Below are positions 15,711 through 26,982 of a DNA stretch of 37,784 nt, piece by piece. The stretch's first letter is position 1, and the number at the start of each line of letters is the position of its first letter. The position numbers were made by a program, and so were the translations under genes. The notes under the pieces are model-generated. The model was not told where the DNA came from, made no database searches, and saw only the letters and a program-made list of their open reading frames with translations. This DNA comes from Candidatus Methylomirabilota bacterium. Its GTDB lineage: Bacteria > Methylomirabilota > Methylomirabilia > Rokubacteriales > CSP1-6. The DNA is taken from the NCBI GenBank assembly GCA_036001065.1, contig DASYUQ010000146.1, forward strand, positions 1 to 37,784, read 5' to 3'.

Positions 15711-17384
15711 ATGCCGGCTCCCGACGCCGCCGTTGGGCGCGTCCCGGCGGCACGCCTGACGACGGCGGGTCGCGGTCGGCCGTGGCTCTGGACGCTGCTG
15801 GCGGCTGGGATCGCCGCCATCCTGGCGGTGCCGATCGTCGCCGTGCTCTCCTCGCTGGCCGATCCCCGCCTGGAGGTGTGGGCGCACCTCTGGCGCACCC
15901 AGCTCGGCGAGCTGATCGGCAACACGCTGCTCCTCCTCGTCGGCGTCGGCGCCGGCACCATGATCGTGGGAACGGTGCTCGCCTGGCTGGTGGTCGGCTT
16001 CCGGTTTCCGGGCCGCGCCGTGTTCGAGTGGGCGCTGATGCTGCCCCTGGCCGTGCCCGCCTACGTGATCGGCTTCGCCTTTCTCGGGCTCTTCGACTAC
16101 GCGGGTCCGGTCCAGACGGCGCTGCGCCACTGGCTTGGCGAGGACGTGCGGCTCCCCGAGCTGCGGTCCTACAGGGGCGTGGTGCTGATGATGACGCTCG
16201 TCTTCTACCCGTACGTCTACCTGCTCGCGCGCGCGGCCTTTCGCGACCAGGGCGCGGCCACGCTGGAGACCGCTCGCAGCCTGGGCCGCACGCGGCTGCG
16301 GGCCTTCCTCGAGGTCGCGCTGCCGATGGCCCGCCCGTCCCTGGTGGCGGGCGTGTCCCTGGCGATGATGGAAGCTCTTGCGGACTTCGGCACTGTCGCC
16401 ACCTTCGGCTACCGGACGCTGACGGAGGCGATCTACCGCGTCTGGCTCGGCATGTTCGACCGCGCGGCGGCCACCCAGCTCGCCAGCCTGCTCCTGCTCT
16501 TCGCCTTCCTCCTGCTCGGGCTCGAGCGAGCCCTGCGCGGACGGGCGCGCTTCGTCCAGAGCCACCGGCGGGGGCCGGGGGTGGCGCCGGTGGCGCTGCA
16601 CGGCTGGCGCGCGCTCGGCGCCACCGCCGCCTGCAGCGTGGTGCTCGGCCTGGCGTTCGCCCTGCCGGTCGGCCAGCTCCTCGTCTGGGCACGCGGCGCT
16701 CTCGACACCGGCCGCCTGGGGTTCCTGTCGTTGCTGGCCAACACGCTGTTTCTCGCCGGCATCACCGCGGTGACGACGTGTGTGCTGGCCCTCGCGCTCG
16801 GCTACGCCGCCCGGCTGCACCCCTCGCCGGGCGTCCGCGTGGCGACGCAGTTCGCCTCGATGGGCTACGCGCTGCCGGGCTCGGTCATCGCGGTGGGCGT
16901 CCTGTCGCCGGTCGCCGTCGTCGACCACGCGCTGGTGCGGGGGCTGGAATGGGCGCTGGGGGGGACCATCGGCCTGATGCTCACCGGCTCCGCCGCCGCG
17001 CTCCTCTTCGCCTACGTCGTGCGCTTCCTGGCGGTAAGCTTCCAGACGCTCGACGCGAGCCTCGGCAAGATCCCGCCCAGCCTGGACGACGCCGCGCGGT
17101 CGCTCGGCGCGGGCGTGGGCGGCACGCTCCGGCGCATCCACCTTCCCCTCATGCGCGGCGGGCTCCTGACGGCGCTCATCCTGGTGTTCGTCGAGACGAT
17201 GAAGGAGATGCCGGCCACGCTGCTGCTGAGACCCTTCGGCCTCAATACGTTGGCCGTCGGCGTGTGGGAGCGCACCTCGGAGTCGCTCTGGGCCGAGGCG
17301 GCGGTCCCGGCGCTGGCCATCGTGGCCGCCGGCCTGCTGCCGGTCTTCCTGGCCATCCGCTTCAGCGCGACGCCGCGCGCCTGA
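15711..17384 (+). CDS. fbpB: Ferric iron ABC transporter permease (FbpB-like)
   Basis: The 557-residue protein has about 12 helices in two duplicated permease halves, each carrying an ATPase-contact loop of the EAA type (around LETARSLGRTRLRAFLEVALP, and later LDDAARSLGAGVGGTLRRIHLP). This fused double-permease layout is standard for FbpB/AfuB iron transporters. No ATP-binding subunit follows; the next gene is ligA. The ATPase must be encoded elsewhere or shared. Confidence 0.9.
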   Translation: MPAPDAAVGRVPAARLTTAGRGRPWLWTLLAAGIAAILAVPIVAVLSSLADPRLEVWAHLWRTQLGELIGNTLLLLVGVGAGTMIVGTVLAWLVVGFRFPGRAVFEWALMLPLAVPAYVIGFAFLGLFDYAGPVQTALRHWLGEDVRLPELRSYRGVVLMMTLVFYPYVYLLARAAFRDQGAATLETARSLGRTRLRAFLEVALPMARPSLVAGVSLAMMEALADFGTVATFGYRTLTEAIYRVWLGMFDRAAATQLASLLLLFAFLLLGLERALRGRARFVQSHRRGPGVAPVALHGWRALGATAACSVVLGLAFALPVGQLLVWARGALDTGRLGFLSLLANTLFLAGITAVTTCVLALALGYAARLHPSPGVRVATQFASMGYALPGSVIAVGVLSPVAVVDHALVRGLEWALGGTIGLMLTGSAAALLFAYVVRFLAVSFQTLDASLGKIPPSLDDAARSLGAGVGGTLRRIHLPLMRGGLLTALILVFVETMKEMPATLLLRPFGLNTLAVGVWERTSESLWAEAAVPALAIVAAGLLPVFLAIRFSATPRA

Positions 17385-20431
<3,047 letters not shown>

Positions 20432-20447
20432 GGCGCGGGCGGCCGTC

Positions 20448-21263
20448 GTGACGGGCTGGGTCCTGGTCGCCGCGTCGACCGCGCTCGTCCAGGCGTTCCT
20501 GGGCTCGCCTCGGACGCAGGGGCCCCAGCCCCTGCCCGCCCTGCGGCTCGCACAACCTGTCTTCGGCTCGCCTCGGACGCAGGGGCCCCAGCCCCTGCCC
20601 GCCCTGCGGCTCGCACAACCTCACTCAGGCTCGCCTCGGACGCGCTCCGCCTCCGGCTCCGCGCCCGCCCTGCGGCTCGCACAGCCATCGCGGCAGCAGG
20701 GGCTCGCTGACCTCGGTGACCAGGGCAGCGTGGAGGCTCGGCGGCGCGGCGCCCAGATGCTCGGGGAGACCGGCGCCATGAGCGATCTGCCCCGTCTCGT
20801 CCAGGCGCTCCGCGACGCAGATTCGGTCGTGCGCGCCTTCGCGGAGAACGCGATGTGGCAGGTCTGGAGCCGCTCCGGCGACGAGCAGGTGGACCGCCTG
20901 CTCGCCCTCGGCATCGAGCAGATGCAGACGCGTCAGGGCGAGGCGGCCGTCGACACGTTCACCCGCGTCATCGAGCTCCGCCCGGACTTCGCCGAGGGCT
21001 GGAACAAGCGCGCGACCGTTTACTACCTGCGGGGCGAGTACGCCAAGTCGCTGGCCGACTGCGACGAGGTGATGAAGCGCAATCCCTACCACTTCGGCGC
21101 GCTCAGCGGCTATGGCATGATCCATCTCCAGCTCGGGGAGCCGGAGAAAGCGCTCCTCTACATGGACCGCGCGCTGGCGGTCAACCCCAACCTGCACCAG
21201 GTCGAGGAGACCGCCCAGACGCTCCGGCGGCTCCTGATCCAACGCCGAAAGGACACCATCTGA
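20448..21263 (+). CDS. HEAT/TPR protein with tandem-repeat insert at its N-terminus
   Basis: The 271-residue protein starts at a GTG with a hydrophobic, signal-like first 18 residues. Three 21-22-residue repeats follow (each starting GSPRT and ending ALRLAQP, residues about 19-81), encoded by 63-66-bp DNA repeats. The rest holds a HEAT-like pair (GSVEARRRGAQMLGETG, VVRAFAENAMWQVW) and TPR repeats (QGEAAVDTFTRVIELRP, YAKSLADCDEVMKRNP, PEKALLYMDRALAVNP). The HEAT/TPR part is a protein-binding scaffold of the kind often secreted. The repeats look like a DNA insertion that stayed in frame. If they disrupt the native gene, an internal start such as the ATG at 20758 could be used. Confidence 0.75.
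   Translation: MTGWVLVAASTALVQAFLGSPRTQGPQPLPALRLAQPVFGSPRTQGPQPLPALRLAQPHSGSPRTRSASGSAPALRLAQPSRQQGLADLGDQGSVEARRRGAQMLGETGAMSDLPRLVQALRDADSVVRAFAENAMWQVWSRSGDEQVDRLLALGIEQMQTRQGEAAVDTFTRVIELRPDFAEGWNKRATVYYLRGEYAKSLADCDEVMKRNPYHFGALSGYGMIHLQLGEPEKALLYMDRALAVNPNLHQVEETAQTLRRLLIQRRKDTI
20502..20690. repeat. Three in-frame tandem copies of a 63-66-bp repeat
   Basis: Unit 1 is 20502-20564, unit 2 is 20565-20627, and the diverged unit 3 starts at 20628 and is 3 bp longer in its middle. Units 1 and 2 are nearly identical in their first 55 bases. Each of these two carries a hairpin, GCAGGGGC-CCCA-GCCCCTGC, and all three begin GGCTCGCCTCGGACGC. The period is a multiple of 3, so the reading frame stays open. 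Confidence 0.9.
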
Positions 21264-21306
21264 CGGCCGGCCTCACCGCCCTCGAACCGCACCACAGGAG
21301 GTCGAC

Positions 21307-21984
21307 GTGATCGACGCGCTTCGGAAGGTCTCCAGCCCCAGCGTCGCCAACGCCATCGAGACGTTCAACGTCCGACCCCGCCACCAGGGCTTCATCTCCT
21401 CGGAGGTCCACTGTCTCTTTCCCGAGCTGGGCCCGCTGGTGGGCTACGCCGTCACCGCGCTGATCCGCGCCGAGCCCCAGCCCCTGCAGGGCCACCGCGC
21501 CAGCACCTTCGCCTGGTGGGACTACGTCCTCTCGATCCCCGCGCCGCGGGTCATCGTCGTCCACGACCTGGACGACCCGCGCGGCCAGGGTGCCCAGTGG
21601 GGCGAGGTGCAGGCGAACATCCACAAGGCGTTGGGATGCGCAGGAGCCGTCACCGACGGCTCGGTGCGCGACCTCGACGAGGTGCGGGCGCTCGGCTTCC
21701 AGTTCGCCGCCGCCCACGTCTCGGTCTCGCACGCCTACGTGCACATGGTGGATTTCGGCTTACCCGTGAAGGTGGGTGGCCTCTGGGTGAAGCCGGGCGA
21801 CCTCGTCCACGCCGATCAGCACGGCGTGGTCACGGTTCCCCCCGAGATCGCCGAGAAGATCCCCGAGGCGGTGGCCAGGGTGGAGGCCGACGAGCGCCAG
21901 ATCATCGGGCTCTGCCAATCGAAGGGGTTCTCGGCCGAGAAGCTCAAGGATCTCTACAAGCAGGTGCGGCCGGGGACCTATTGA
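21307..21984 (+). CDS. RraA-family protein (HMG/CHA aldolase-like)
   Basis: The 225-residue protein starts at a GTG preceded by a strong AGGAGGT (21296-21302). The RraA/HMG-aldolase fold is shown by the WGEVQANIHKALGCAGAVTDGSVRDLDEV segment, which has the GxVxDGxxRDxxE pattern of the active site (Arg and Asp bind pyruvyl group and metal), and by VKPGDLVHADQHGVVTVP near residues 160-177. Members include 4-hydroxy-4-methyl-2-oxoglutarate aldolases and RNase E inhibitors. The context with an alpha/beta hydrolase favours a catabolic enzyme. The substrate is unknown. The stop overlaps the next ATG (TGATG). Confidence 0.85.
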   Translation: MIDALRKVSSPSVANAIETFNVRPRHQGFISSEVHCLFPELGPLVGYAVTALIRAEPQPLQGHRASTFAWWDYVLSIPAPRVIVVHDLDDPRGQGAQWGEVQANIHKALGCAGAVTDGSVRDLDEVRALGFQFAAAHVSVSHAYVHMVDFGLPVKVGGLWVKPGDLVHADQHGVVTVPPEIAEKIPEAVARVEADERQIIGLCQSKGFSAEKLKDLYKQVRPGTY

Positions 21985-22817
21985 TGGATCGCGTCACCAC
22001 CAAGGGCGTCGGCCTGGCCGCCCAACCCTGGCCCGGCTCCGGCCCCACCATCGTCGCCGTGCACGGGCTCACGGCCAATCACACGTGCTGGTACCCGCTG
22101 GCGGACATGGTGACCCCGGAGTTCCGGCTCGTCGCCTACGACCTCCGCGGCCGCGGCGACAGCGACAAGCCCGAGCGCGGATACAGCCTGGCCGAGCACG
22201 CCCGCGATCTGCTGGGGCTGCTCGACCACCTGGGGCTCGGGCGCGCGATCGTCATGGGCCACTCCCTCGGCGCCGGAATCGGCGTGTGGTTCGCCGCCCA
22301 CTATCCGACGCGCGTCGAGAAGCTGATCCTGATCGACGGGGGCCTCGACGTGCGGGCCGAGGTGTTCGACTCGATCGCGCCGGCCGTCAACCGGCTCGGC
22401 GTGGAGTTCCCGTCGCTGGAGATCTACCTGGGCATGCTCCGGAACCTCCCGATGTTCGACGGCCGCTGGAACGAGCACCTCACGCGCTACTTCACCTACG
22501 ACGTCGAGCCGGGGCCGGGCGGCGGCGTCCGCTCCAAGGTGCCACGCCACGCGATCGAGGAGGAGGTGGCCAGCCTCGCCCGCACGCGGCTGTGGGCGCT
22601 CCACCACACGATCGCCGCGCCGACGCTGCTCCTGCGCGCGCCCGAGGGCCTGCTCGGCGCCGACGACTGCCTGATGACCCCCGAGGAAGCCGAGGCCCTG
22701 GCCCGGGCCATCCCGGGCTGCCGCCTGGTGGTCGTGCCCGACACGAACCACTACACGATCCTGCTCGGCGACCACGCCCTCGTGAAGCGCGAAATCCTGG
22801 CCTTCCTGCGCGGCTGA
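21984..22817 (+). CDS. Alpha/beta-fold hydrolase
   Basis: The 277-residue protein has HGLTANHTCW (oxyanion-hole region, about residue 26), the nucleophile elbow GHSLGAG (Ser about 93), a DLRGRGDSDKP loop, and a C-terminal catalytic His in DTNHYTILL (about residue 256). The candidate acid is in the RAPEGLLGADD segment. Esterases, lactonases and ring-fission product hydrolases share this pattern, so specificity cannot be assigned. It is coupled to the RraA-like gene. Confidence 0.88.
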   Translation: MDRVTTKGVGLAAQPWPGSGPTIVAVHGLTANHTCWYPLADMVTPEFRLVAYDLRGRGDSDKPERGYSLAEHARDLLGLLDHLGLGRAIVMGHSLGAGIGVWFAAHYPTRVEKLILIDGGLDVRAEVFDSIAPAVNRLGVEFPSLEIYLGMLRNLPMFDGRWNEHLTRYFTYDVEPGPGGGVRSKVPRHAIEEEVASLARTRLWALHHTIAAPTLLLRAPEGLLGADDCLMTPEEAEALARAIPGCRLVVVPDTNHYTILLGDHALVKREILAFLRG

Positions 22818-22828
22818 GCGCCGGGCGG

Positions 22829-22834
22829 TACACT
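22829..22834 (+). promoter_or_regulatory. Possible leaderless -10 box for the GNAT gene
   Basis: TACACT lies 6 bp before the ATG at 22841 and no Shine-Dalgarno sequence is present. The spacing puts the transcription start on or next to the start codon. Confidence 0.4.
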
Positions 22835-22840
22835 GGCGTC

Positions 22841-23263
22841 ATGGTGATCCGGCACGTCCAACCGTCCGACCTCGCCGCAGTCATGACGCTGGCCGCCGAG
22901 GTCCTGGGTCCTGAGCGGGCCGGACCGTTCGTCCGCTCGCACCTCGAGCGGCACCACCTGCTCATCGCCGACGCCGATGAGGAGGTGGCCGGTGTCCTCG
23001 CCTACCGGACGGACTGGTTTCAGTGCACGCTGGTGTCGCTGGTCTGCGTCCGCGAGGACTTTCGCCGGCGGGGCGTGGCCCGCGCGCTCTTCAAGGCCGT
23101 CGAGCAGATGTCACCCAGCCCCCGCCTCTACTCGTCGACGGAAGAGACCAACGCGGTCTCGATCCGGATGCACACCGCGCTGGGCTTCTCTCCCTCGGGC
23201 TACATCGACAACCTGCCGCAGGGCTACCGCGAGCTGCTCTTCTACAAACGCCTGGCGCCCTAG
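22841..23263 (+). CDS. GNAT-family N-acetyltransferase
   Basis: The 140-residue protein begins MVIRHVQPSDLAAVMTLA, the usual GNAT first helix. The acetyl-CoA binding motif follows beta-4: VCVREDFRRRGVARAL (RxxGxA type, about residues 68-83), and the end has the common NAVSIRMHTALGF (about 107-119). The acceptor could be a small molecule or a protein N-terminus; nothing in the neighbours decides it. Confidence 0.88.
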   Translation: MVIRHVQPSDLAAVMTLAAEVLGPERAGPFVRSHLERHHLLIADADEEVAGVLAYRTDWFQCTLVSLVCVREDFRRRGVARALFKAVEQMSPSPRLYSSTEETNAVSIRMHTALGFSPSGYIDNLPQGYRELLFYKRLAP

Positions 23264-23290
23264 CGCACGATCCGCGGAAGGAGACGCACC

Positions 23291-23752
23291 GTGACTGCGA
23301 AAGACGAGCTGCTGAACGCGGCGGCGCGGGAGTACAAGGCGTTTCACGAGGTCTTGCGCGGACTGAACGAGGAGCAGATGACCGAGGTGTGGCTGGGGAC
23401 GTGGAGCGTGAAAGACATCGTCGCCCACATGTCGGGCTGGCATCGCGAGATGGGCCCGGCCCTCGAGCGCCTGGCGCGGGGCGAGCGGCCCATCCCCGAG
23501 GGCGTGCGCTACGACGACGTGGACGCCTGGAACGCCAGGTTCGCGGCCGCCGCCCGCCACGCGAAGGTGGCGGACGTCCTGCTCGAGTTCGACAAGTCGC
23601 ACGAGTACCTCATGCACGTGGCGGCCACGGTCCCGGCCGGGCGCTACCAGCCGGGCAAGACCGCGTACAAGATCGTCGACCTCAACTCGGCGCACCACTA
23701 CAAGGAGCACGGCGACCAGATCCGCACCTGGCGGACCACCCGGGCGATCTGA
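23291..23752 (+). CDS. DinB/DfsB-like four-helix protein
   Basis: The 153-residue protein starts at a GTG with GGAAGGAG upstream. WSVKDIVAHMSGWHREM (about residues 38-54) is the signature of the DinB/ClbS-DfsB superfamily, whose His residues bind a metal; a later HHYKEHGDQIRTW (about 136-148) gives a further His. Some relatives are thiol transferases, others cyclopropane hydrolases that protect against colibactin. The exact function here is unknown. Confidence 0.8.
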   Translation: MTAKDELLNAAAREYKAFHEVLRGLNEEQMTEVWLGTWSVKDIVAHMSGWHREMGPALERLARGERPIPEGVRYDDVDAWNARFAAAARHAKVADVLLEFDKSHEYLMHVAATVPAGRYQPGKTAYKIVDLNSAHHYKEHGDQIRTWRTTRAI

Positions 23753-23805
23753 ATCGCCGCGCGGACGGCCCGCCGCCGGTCCCGGAATCAGCGAAAGACC
23801 AGCGG

Positions 23806-23827
23806 CCGGCCGGCTCAGGCCGGCCGG
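23806..23827. terminator. Hairpin between convergent genes
   Basis: Perfect 9-bp arms CCGGCCGGC (23806-23814) and GCCGGCCGG (23819-23827) flank a 4-base loop and span the stop codon of the response regulator. No T run follows on either side, so it would be an atypical terminator. It may block read-through between the convergent transcripts. Confidence 0.35.
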
Positions 23828-24180
23828 GGCGTCGTCGCGGTCGAGACGGCCTCGGCCAGCTCGTTGGAGGTGAACGGCTTGACGAGGATGCCGTCGACGC
23901 CGGCCGCCTGGGCCGCCTCGATCACCACCCGCGTGCCGTGGCCGGTGATCATCAGGACGCGCAGCTCGGGTCGGAGGGCACGGGCCCGGCGCACGAGCTC
24001 GAGGCCGTCGAGGTCGGGCATCTTGTAATCGGCCACCAGCAGGTCGGCCGACTCCACCCCCAGCCGCGACAGCACCTCCTGGCCGCGCGCGAAACCCTCC
24101 ACCACGTGGCCCCGGCTCGTGAGCACCTTCCGGCAGAGCTGCAGAATGGACGGCTCGTCGTCGACGACGAAGATCCTCAT
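23815..24180 (-). CDS. Receiver-only response regulator
   Basis: The 121-residue protein is a single CheY-like domain. Asp7 and Asp8 bind Mg2+, Asp51 (VADYKMPDLDG) is the phosphate acceptor, Thr79 (MITGHG) and Lys101 (VKPF) complete the site. There is no output domain and no adjacent histidine kinase. The ITGHG and KPF forms are typical of receivers from NtrC-type or hybrid-kinase systems. It lies 10 bp downstream of cimA on the same strand. Confidence 0.9.
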   Translation of the reverse strand: MRIFVVDDEPSILQLCRKVLTSRGHVVEGFARGQEVLSRLGVESADLLVADYKMPDLDGLELVRRARALRPELRVLMITGHGTRVVIEAAQAAGVDGILVKPFTSNELAEAVSTATTPRPA

Positions 24181-24190
24181 CCCACCGGGA

Positions 24191-25840
24191 TCAGCGCGCG
24201 CCGCTTCGCCTCTCGTCGGCGCGCAGCTTGTACTCGATCGAGTCGACGAGGGCCTGCCACGAAGCCTCGATGATGTTGTCGGCGACGCCGACGGTGCCCC
24301 ACGTCTCGCGCCCGTCCCCCGAGGTGATCAGCACCCGGGTCTTGGCCGCCGTGCCCTTGGACTCGTCGAGGATGCGCACCTTGTAGTCGAGCAGGCGCAT
24401 CGCCTTGAGGTTGGGGTAGAACTCCTCCAGAGCCTTGCGGAGGGCATGGTCCAGCGCGTCGACCGGCCCGTTGCCCGAGGCTGCCGTGTGCTCGGGGATG
24501 CCCTTGACCCGCAGCCGCACCGTGGCCTCGGCCACGGGCTCCGCGGAGGCGTTCTGCTCCTCCACGATGACGCGGTAGGCCTCGAGCTCGAAGTAGGGCG
24601 CGTGGCGGCCGAGGGCCCGCTCCATCAGGAGCTCGAACGAGGCCTCGGCGCCCTCGAACTGGAACCCCTGGTCCTCGAGCGCCTTGAGCTGGTCGAGGAT
24701 GCGGCGCGAGTCCGGCGTGTCCCGGTCGATGTCGATGCCGTATTCGCGCGCCTTCCACAGGATGTTGGACTTCCCCGCCAGCTCGGAGACGAGGACGCGG
24801 CGGTGGTTGCCCACCGCCTCCGGGTTCACGTGCTCGTACGTCTCCGGGTGCTTGAGCACCGCCGAGACGTGCATGCCTCCCTTGTGAGCGAAGGCCGAGT
24901 CGCCGACGTACGGCTGGGACGCCCAGGGCTTGCGGTTGGCCAGCTCGGCCGTGAAGCGCGAGAGATCGCGCAGCTCGCCCAGGTTGGGCTCGGGGATGCA
25001 GTCGAAGCCCAGCTTGAGCACGAGGCTGGGGACGATGGAGACGAGGTTGGCGTTGCCGCACCGCTCGCCGAACCCGTTCATCGTGCCCTGCACCTGGCCG
25101 ACGCCCTCCAGGATGGCGGCCAGCGAGTTGGCGACGGCGCACTCGGCGTCGTTGTGGGCGTGAATGCCCAGCGGCGTCCTGATATGCCGCTTCACCTCGC
25201 GGATCGTCTCCACCAGCTCGACGGGGAGCGTCCCGCCGTTGGTGTCGCAGAGGACGATCCAGTGGGCCCCCGCGTCCGCCGCCGCCCGGAGCGTGGCCAG
25301 CGCGTAGTCGCGGTTGGCGCGGAAACCGTCGAAGAAGTGCTCGGCGTCGTAGATGACTTCCTCCACGCGCGCGCGGAGGAACGCGATCGTGTCGGCGATC
25401 ATGGCCAGGTTTTCCGGCAGCGTGGTCTCCAGCGCGTCGGTCACGTGAAAGTCCCACGACTTGCCCACGATGGTCGCCACCGGAGCGCCCGCCGCGATGA
25501 GCGCCTGCATGTTGGCGTCCGACTCCGCACTGGCGCCCGCCCGTCGCGTCATGCTGAAGGCGGCCAGCTTGGCGTGCTTAAGCGCCACGTCCTGCATCCG
25601 GCGAAAGAAGCGCAGATCCTTGGGGTTCGACCCCGGCCAGCCGCCCTCGATGTAGTGGATGCCGAAGGCGTCGAAGCGCGTGGCCAGGCGGACCTTGTCC
25701 TCCATCGAGAACGACACGCCTTCACCCTGGGTGCCGTCACGAAGGGTGGTGTCGTAGATCTTGATCAGGCGGCGCGTGGCGTCCCTCCGAGCCCCGGCGG
25801 GGGTCCTGACATGATGCGATAGCCCCCGAGGGGGTGTCAA
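24191..25840 (-). CDS. cimA: Citramalate synthase (CimA type)
   Basis: This enzyme condenses pyruvate and acetyl-CoA to (R)-citramalate, the first step of threonine-independent isoleucine synthesis. The catalytic domain shows [14 protein letters not shown] (active-site Arg and metal-binding Asp), HAHND (metal-binding His pair) and [14 protein letters not shown]-terminal LeuA-type regulatory/dimer domain occupies about the last 130 residues. The N-terminal motif GTQGEG and [12 protein letters not shown] favour CimA over LeuA or homocitrate synthase. The start is uncertain: the only upstream in-frame start is TTG at 25840, which coincides with a TTGACA -35-like box; an alternative is CTG at 25768, just before IKIYDTT. 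Confidence 0.9.
   Translation of the reverse strand: MTPPRGLSHHVRTPAGARRDATRRLIKIYDTTLRDGTQGEGVSFSMEDKVRLATRFDAFGIHYIEGGWPGSNPKDLRFFRRMQDVALKHAKLAAFSMTRRAGASAESDANMQALIAAGAPVATIVGKSWDFHVTDALETTLPENLAMIADTIAFLRARVEEVIYDAEHFFDGFRANRDYALATLRAAADAGAHWIVLCDTNGGTLPVELVETIREVKRHIRTPLGIHAHNDAECAVANSLAAILEGVGQVQGTMNGFGERCGNANLVSIVPSLVLKLGFDCIPEPNLGELRDLSRFTAELANRKPWASQPYVGDSAFAHKGGMHVSAVLKHPETYEHVNPEAVGNHRRVLVSELAGKSNILWKAREYGIDIDRDTPDSRRILDQLKALEDQGFQFEGAEASFELLMERALGRHAPYFELEAYRVIVEEQNASAEPVAEATVRLRVKGIPEHTAASGNGPVDALDHALRKALEEFYPNLKAMRLLDYKVRILDESKGTAAKTRVLITSGDGRETWGTVGVADNIIEASWQALVDSIEYKLRADERRSGAR
25811..25840 (-). promoter_or_regulatory. Possible promoter for cimA
   Basis: TTGACA (25840-25835) is followed after 18 bp by CATCAT (25816-25811). 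If this is the promoter, transcription would start near 25804 and the TTG at 25840 cannot be the start codon. On the other strand, TACGAT at 25843-25848 could be a -10 box for the divergent membrane-protein gene. Confidence 0.35.
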
Positions 25841-25885
25841 GGTACGATGGAGGCGGCAGCGCCAAGGTCAGGAGGAGGTTCCCCG

Positions 25886-26101
25886 ATGAAGCCGGTCACG
25901 CTCGTGGGCATCGCCCTCATCATCCTCGGGATCATCGCGTTGGCGATTCAGGGAATCTCGTACACCACGCAGAAGAACGTGGTCGACGTGGGGCCGCTCA
26001 AGATCGAAGCCAAGGAGGAGAAGACGATCCCCCTACCGCCCGTGATCGGCGGCGTCGCCGTCGTCGTGGGCCTCGTGCTGGTGTTCCTCAGTCGCCGGTG
26101 A
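25886..26101 (+). CDS. Small two-helix membrane protein (DUF3185-like)
   Basis: The 71-residue protein starts at 25886 after a strong AGGAGGAGG. It has two helices (about residues 5-24 and 50-68) around a short, Lys/Glu-rich loop with VDVGPLKIEAKEEKTIPLPP. This matches the small DUF3185-type membrane proteins found widely in bacteria, of unknown function. The stop overlaps the GTG of the aldo/keto reductase (GTGA). Confidence 0.75.
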   Translation: MKPVTLVGIALIILGIIALAIQGISYTTQKNVVDVGPLKIEAKEEKTIPLPPVIGGVAVVVGLVLVFLSRR

Positions 26102-26982
26102 TCACGCGCCCCTTCGGCGCCTCCAGCTACCCCGTCGCCGTCATCGGCCAGGGCACCTGGCGCATGGGCGAGCGGCAGAGCGCCCGGAAGGATGAGGTCG
26201 CCGCACTCCGCCTGGGGCTCGATCTCGGCCTGACCCACATCGATACGGCCGAGATGTACGGCAACGGCGGCGCCGAGGAGGTCGTGGGCGAGGCCATCGC
26301 GGGGCGGCGCCCCGAGGTCTTCGTCACCGCCAAGGTGCCGCCGTCCCACGCGTCCTACGACGGCACGCTCCGCGCCTGCGAGGCCTCGCTCCGGCGGCTC
26401 AAGACCAACTACCTCGACCTCTACTTGATCCACTGGTGGAGCGAGCGCCATCCCATCGCCGACACGATGCGCGCGATGGAGACGCTGGTCGGGCGGGGAC
26501 TCGTCCGCTTCATCGGCGTGAGCAACTTCGCAGTCGGCCAGCTGAAGGCGGCCCGGGCCGCGCTCACCGGCGAGCGGCTCGTGTGCAACCAGGTCCTCTA
26601 CCACGTCAAGGCGCGCGGCATCGAGGGGGAGCTCCTGCCCTATTGTGAGCGCGAGGGGATCGCGGTGGTGGGCTACACGCCGCTGGCCCGCGGCGGCTAT
26701 GCGCGGGGGGTGGTGGCGTCGATCGCCAAGAAGTACGGCCGCACCCCGCGCCAGGTCGTACTGAACTTCCTCACGCGCCGGCCGTCGCTCTTCACGATCC
26801 CCAAGGCCAGCCGGCCCGAGCACCTCCGCGAGAACGCGGCGGCGCTGGAGTTCACCCTGAGCGCGGAGGACGTCGCCCGCATCGACCGGGCCTTCCCCCC
26901 GCCGCGACGGCGTCGATCTACACGACCCCGGCCCGGCGCAGCCGCGCGATCTCGGCGGCCTTCATCCCGAGCACGCGCTTGA
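26098..26982 (+). CDS. Aldo/keto reductase
   Basis: The 294-residue protein starts at a GTG overlapping the previous stop. The catalytic tetrad is visible: Asp in HIDTAEMYGNG, the Tyr three residues on, Lys in VTAKVPP and His in YLIHWW. The NADPH-binding end has IPKASRPEHLRENAAAL. The enzyme would reduce aldehydes or ketones; the substrate is unknown. The family usually ends near the DRAFPPP segment. Here the frame runs on for about 26 Arg/Pro/Ser-rich residues into the 3' end of the convergent CoA transferase (overlap 26918-26982), so the tail is probably not functional. Confidence 0.88.
   Translation: MITRPFGASSYPVAVIGQGTWRMGERQSARKDEVAALRLGLDLGLTHIDTAEMYGNGGAEEVVGEAIAGRRPEVFVTAKVPPSHASYDGTLRACEASLRRLKTNYLDLYLIHWWSERHPIADTMRAMETLVGRGLVRFIGVSNFAVGQLKAARAALTGERLVCNQVLYHVKARGIEGELLPYCEREGIAVVGYTPLARGGYARGVVASIAKKYGRTPRQVVLNFLTRRPSLFTIPKASRPEHLRENAAALEFTLSAEDVARIDRAFPPPRRRRSTRPRPGAAARSRRPSSRARA

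Noticed and set aside
20502-20690. CRISPR array
   Set aside because: The units are head-to-tail with no unique spacers and lie in an open reading frame.
24119-25822. A 567-codon open frame on the + strand opposite cimA
   Set aside because: The minus-strand citramalate synthase carries every catalytic motif; the opposite frame is a shadow with a low-complexity Val/Glu/Leu/Arg translation.
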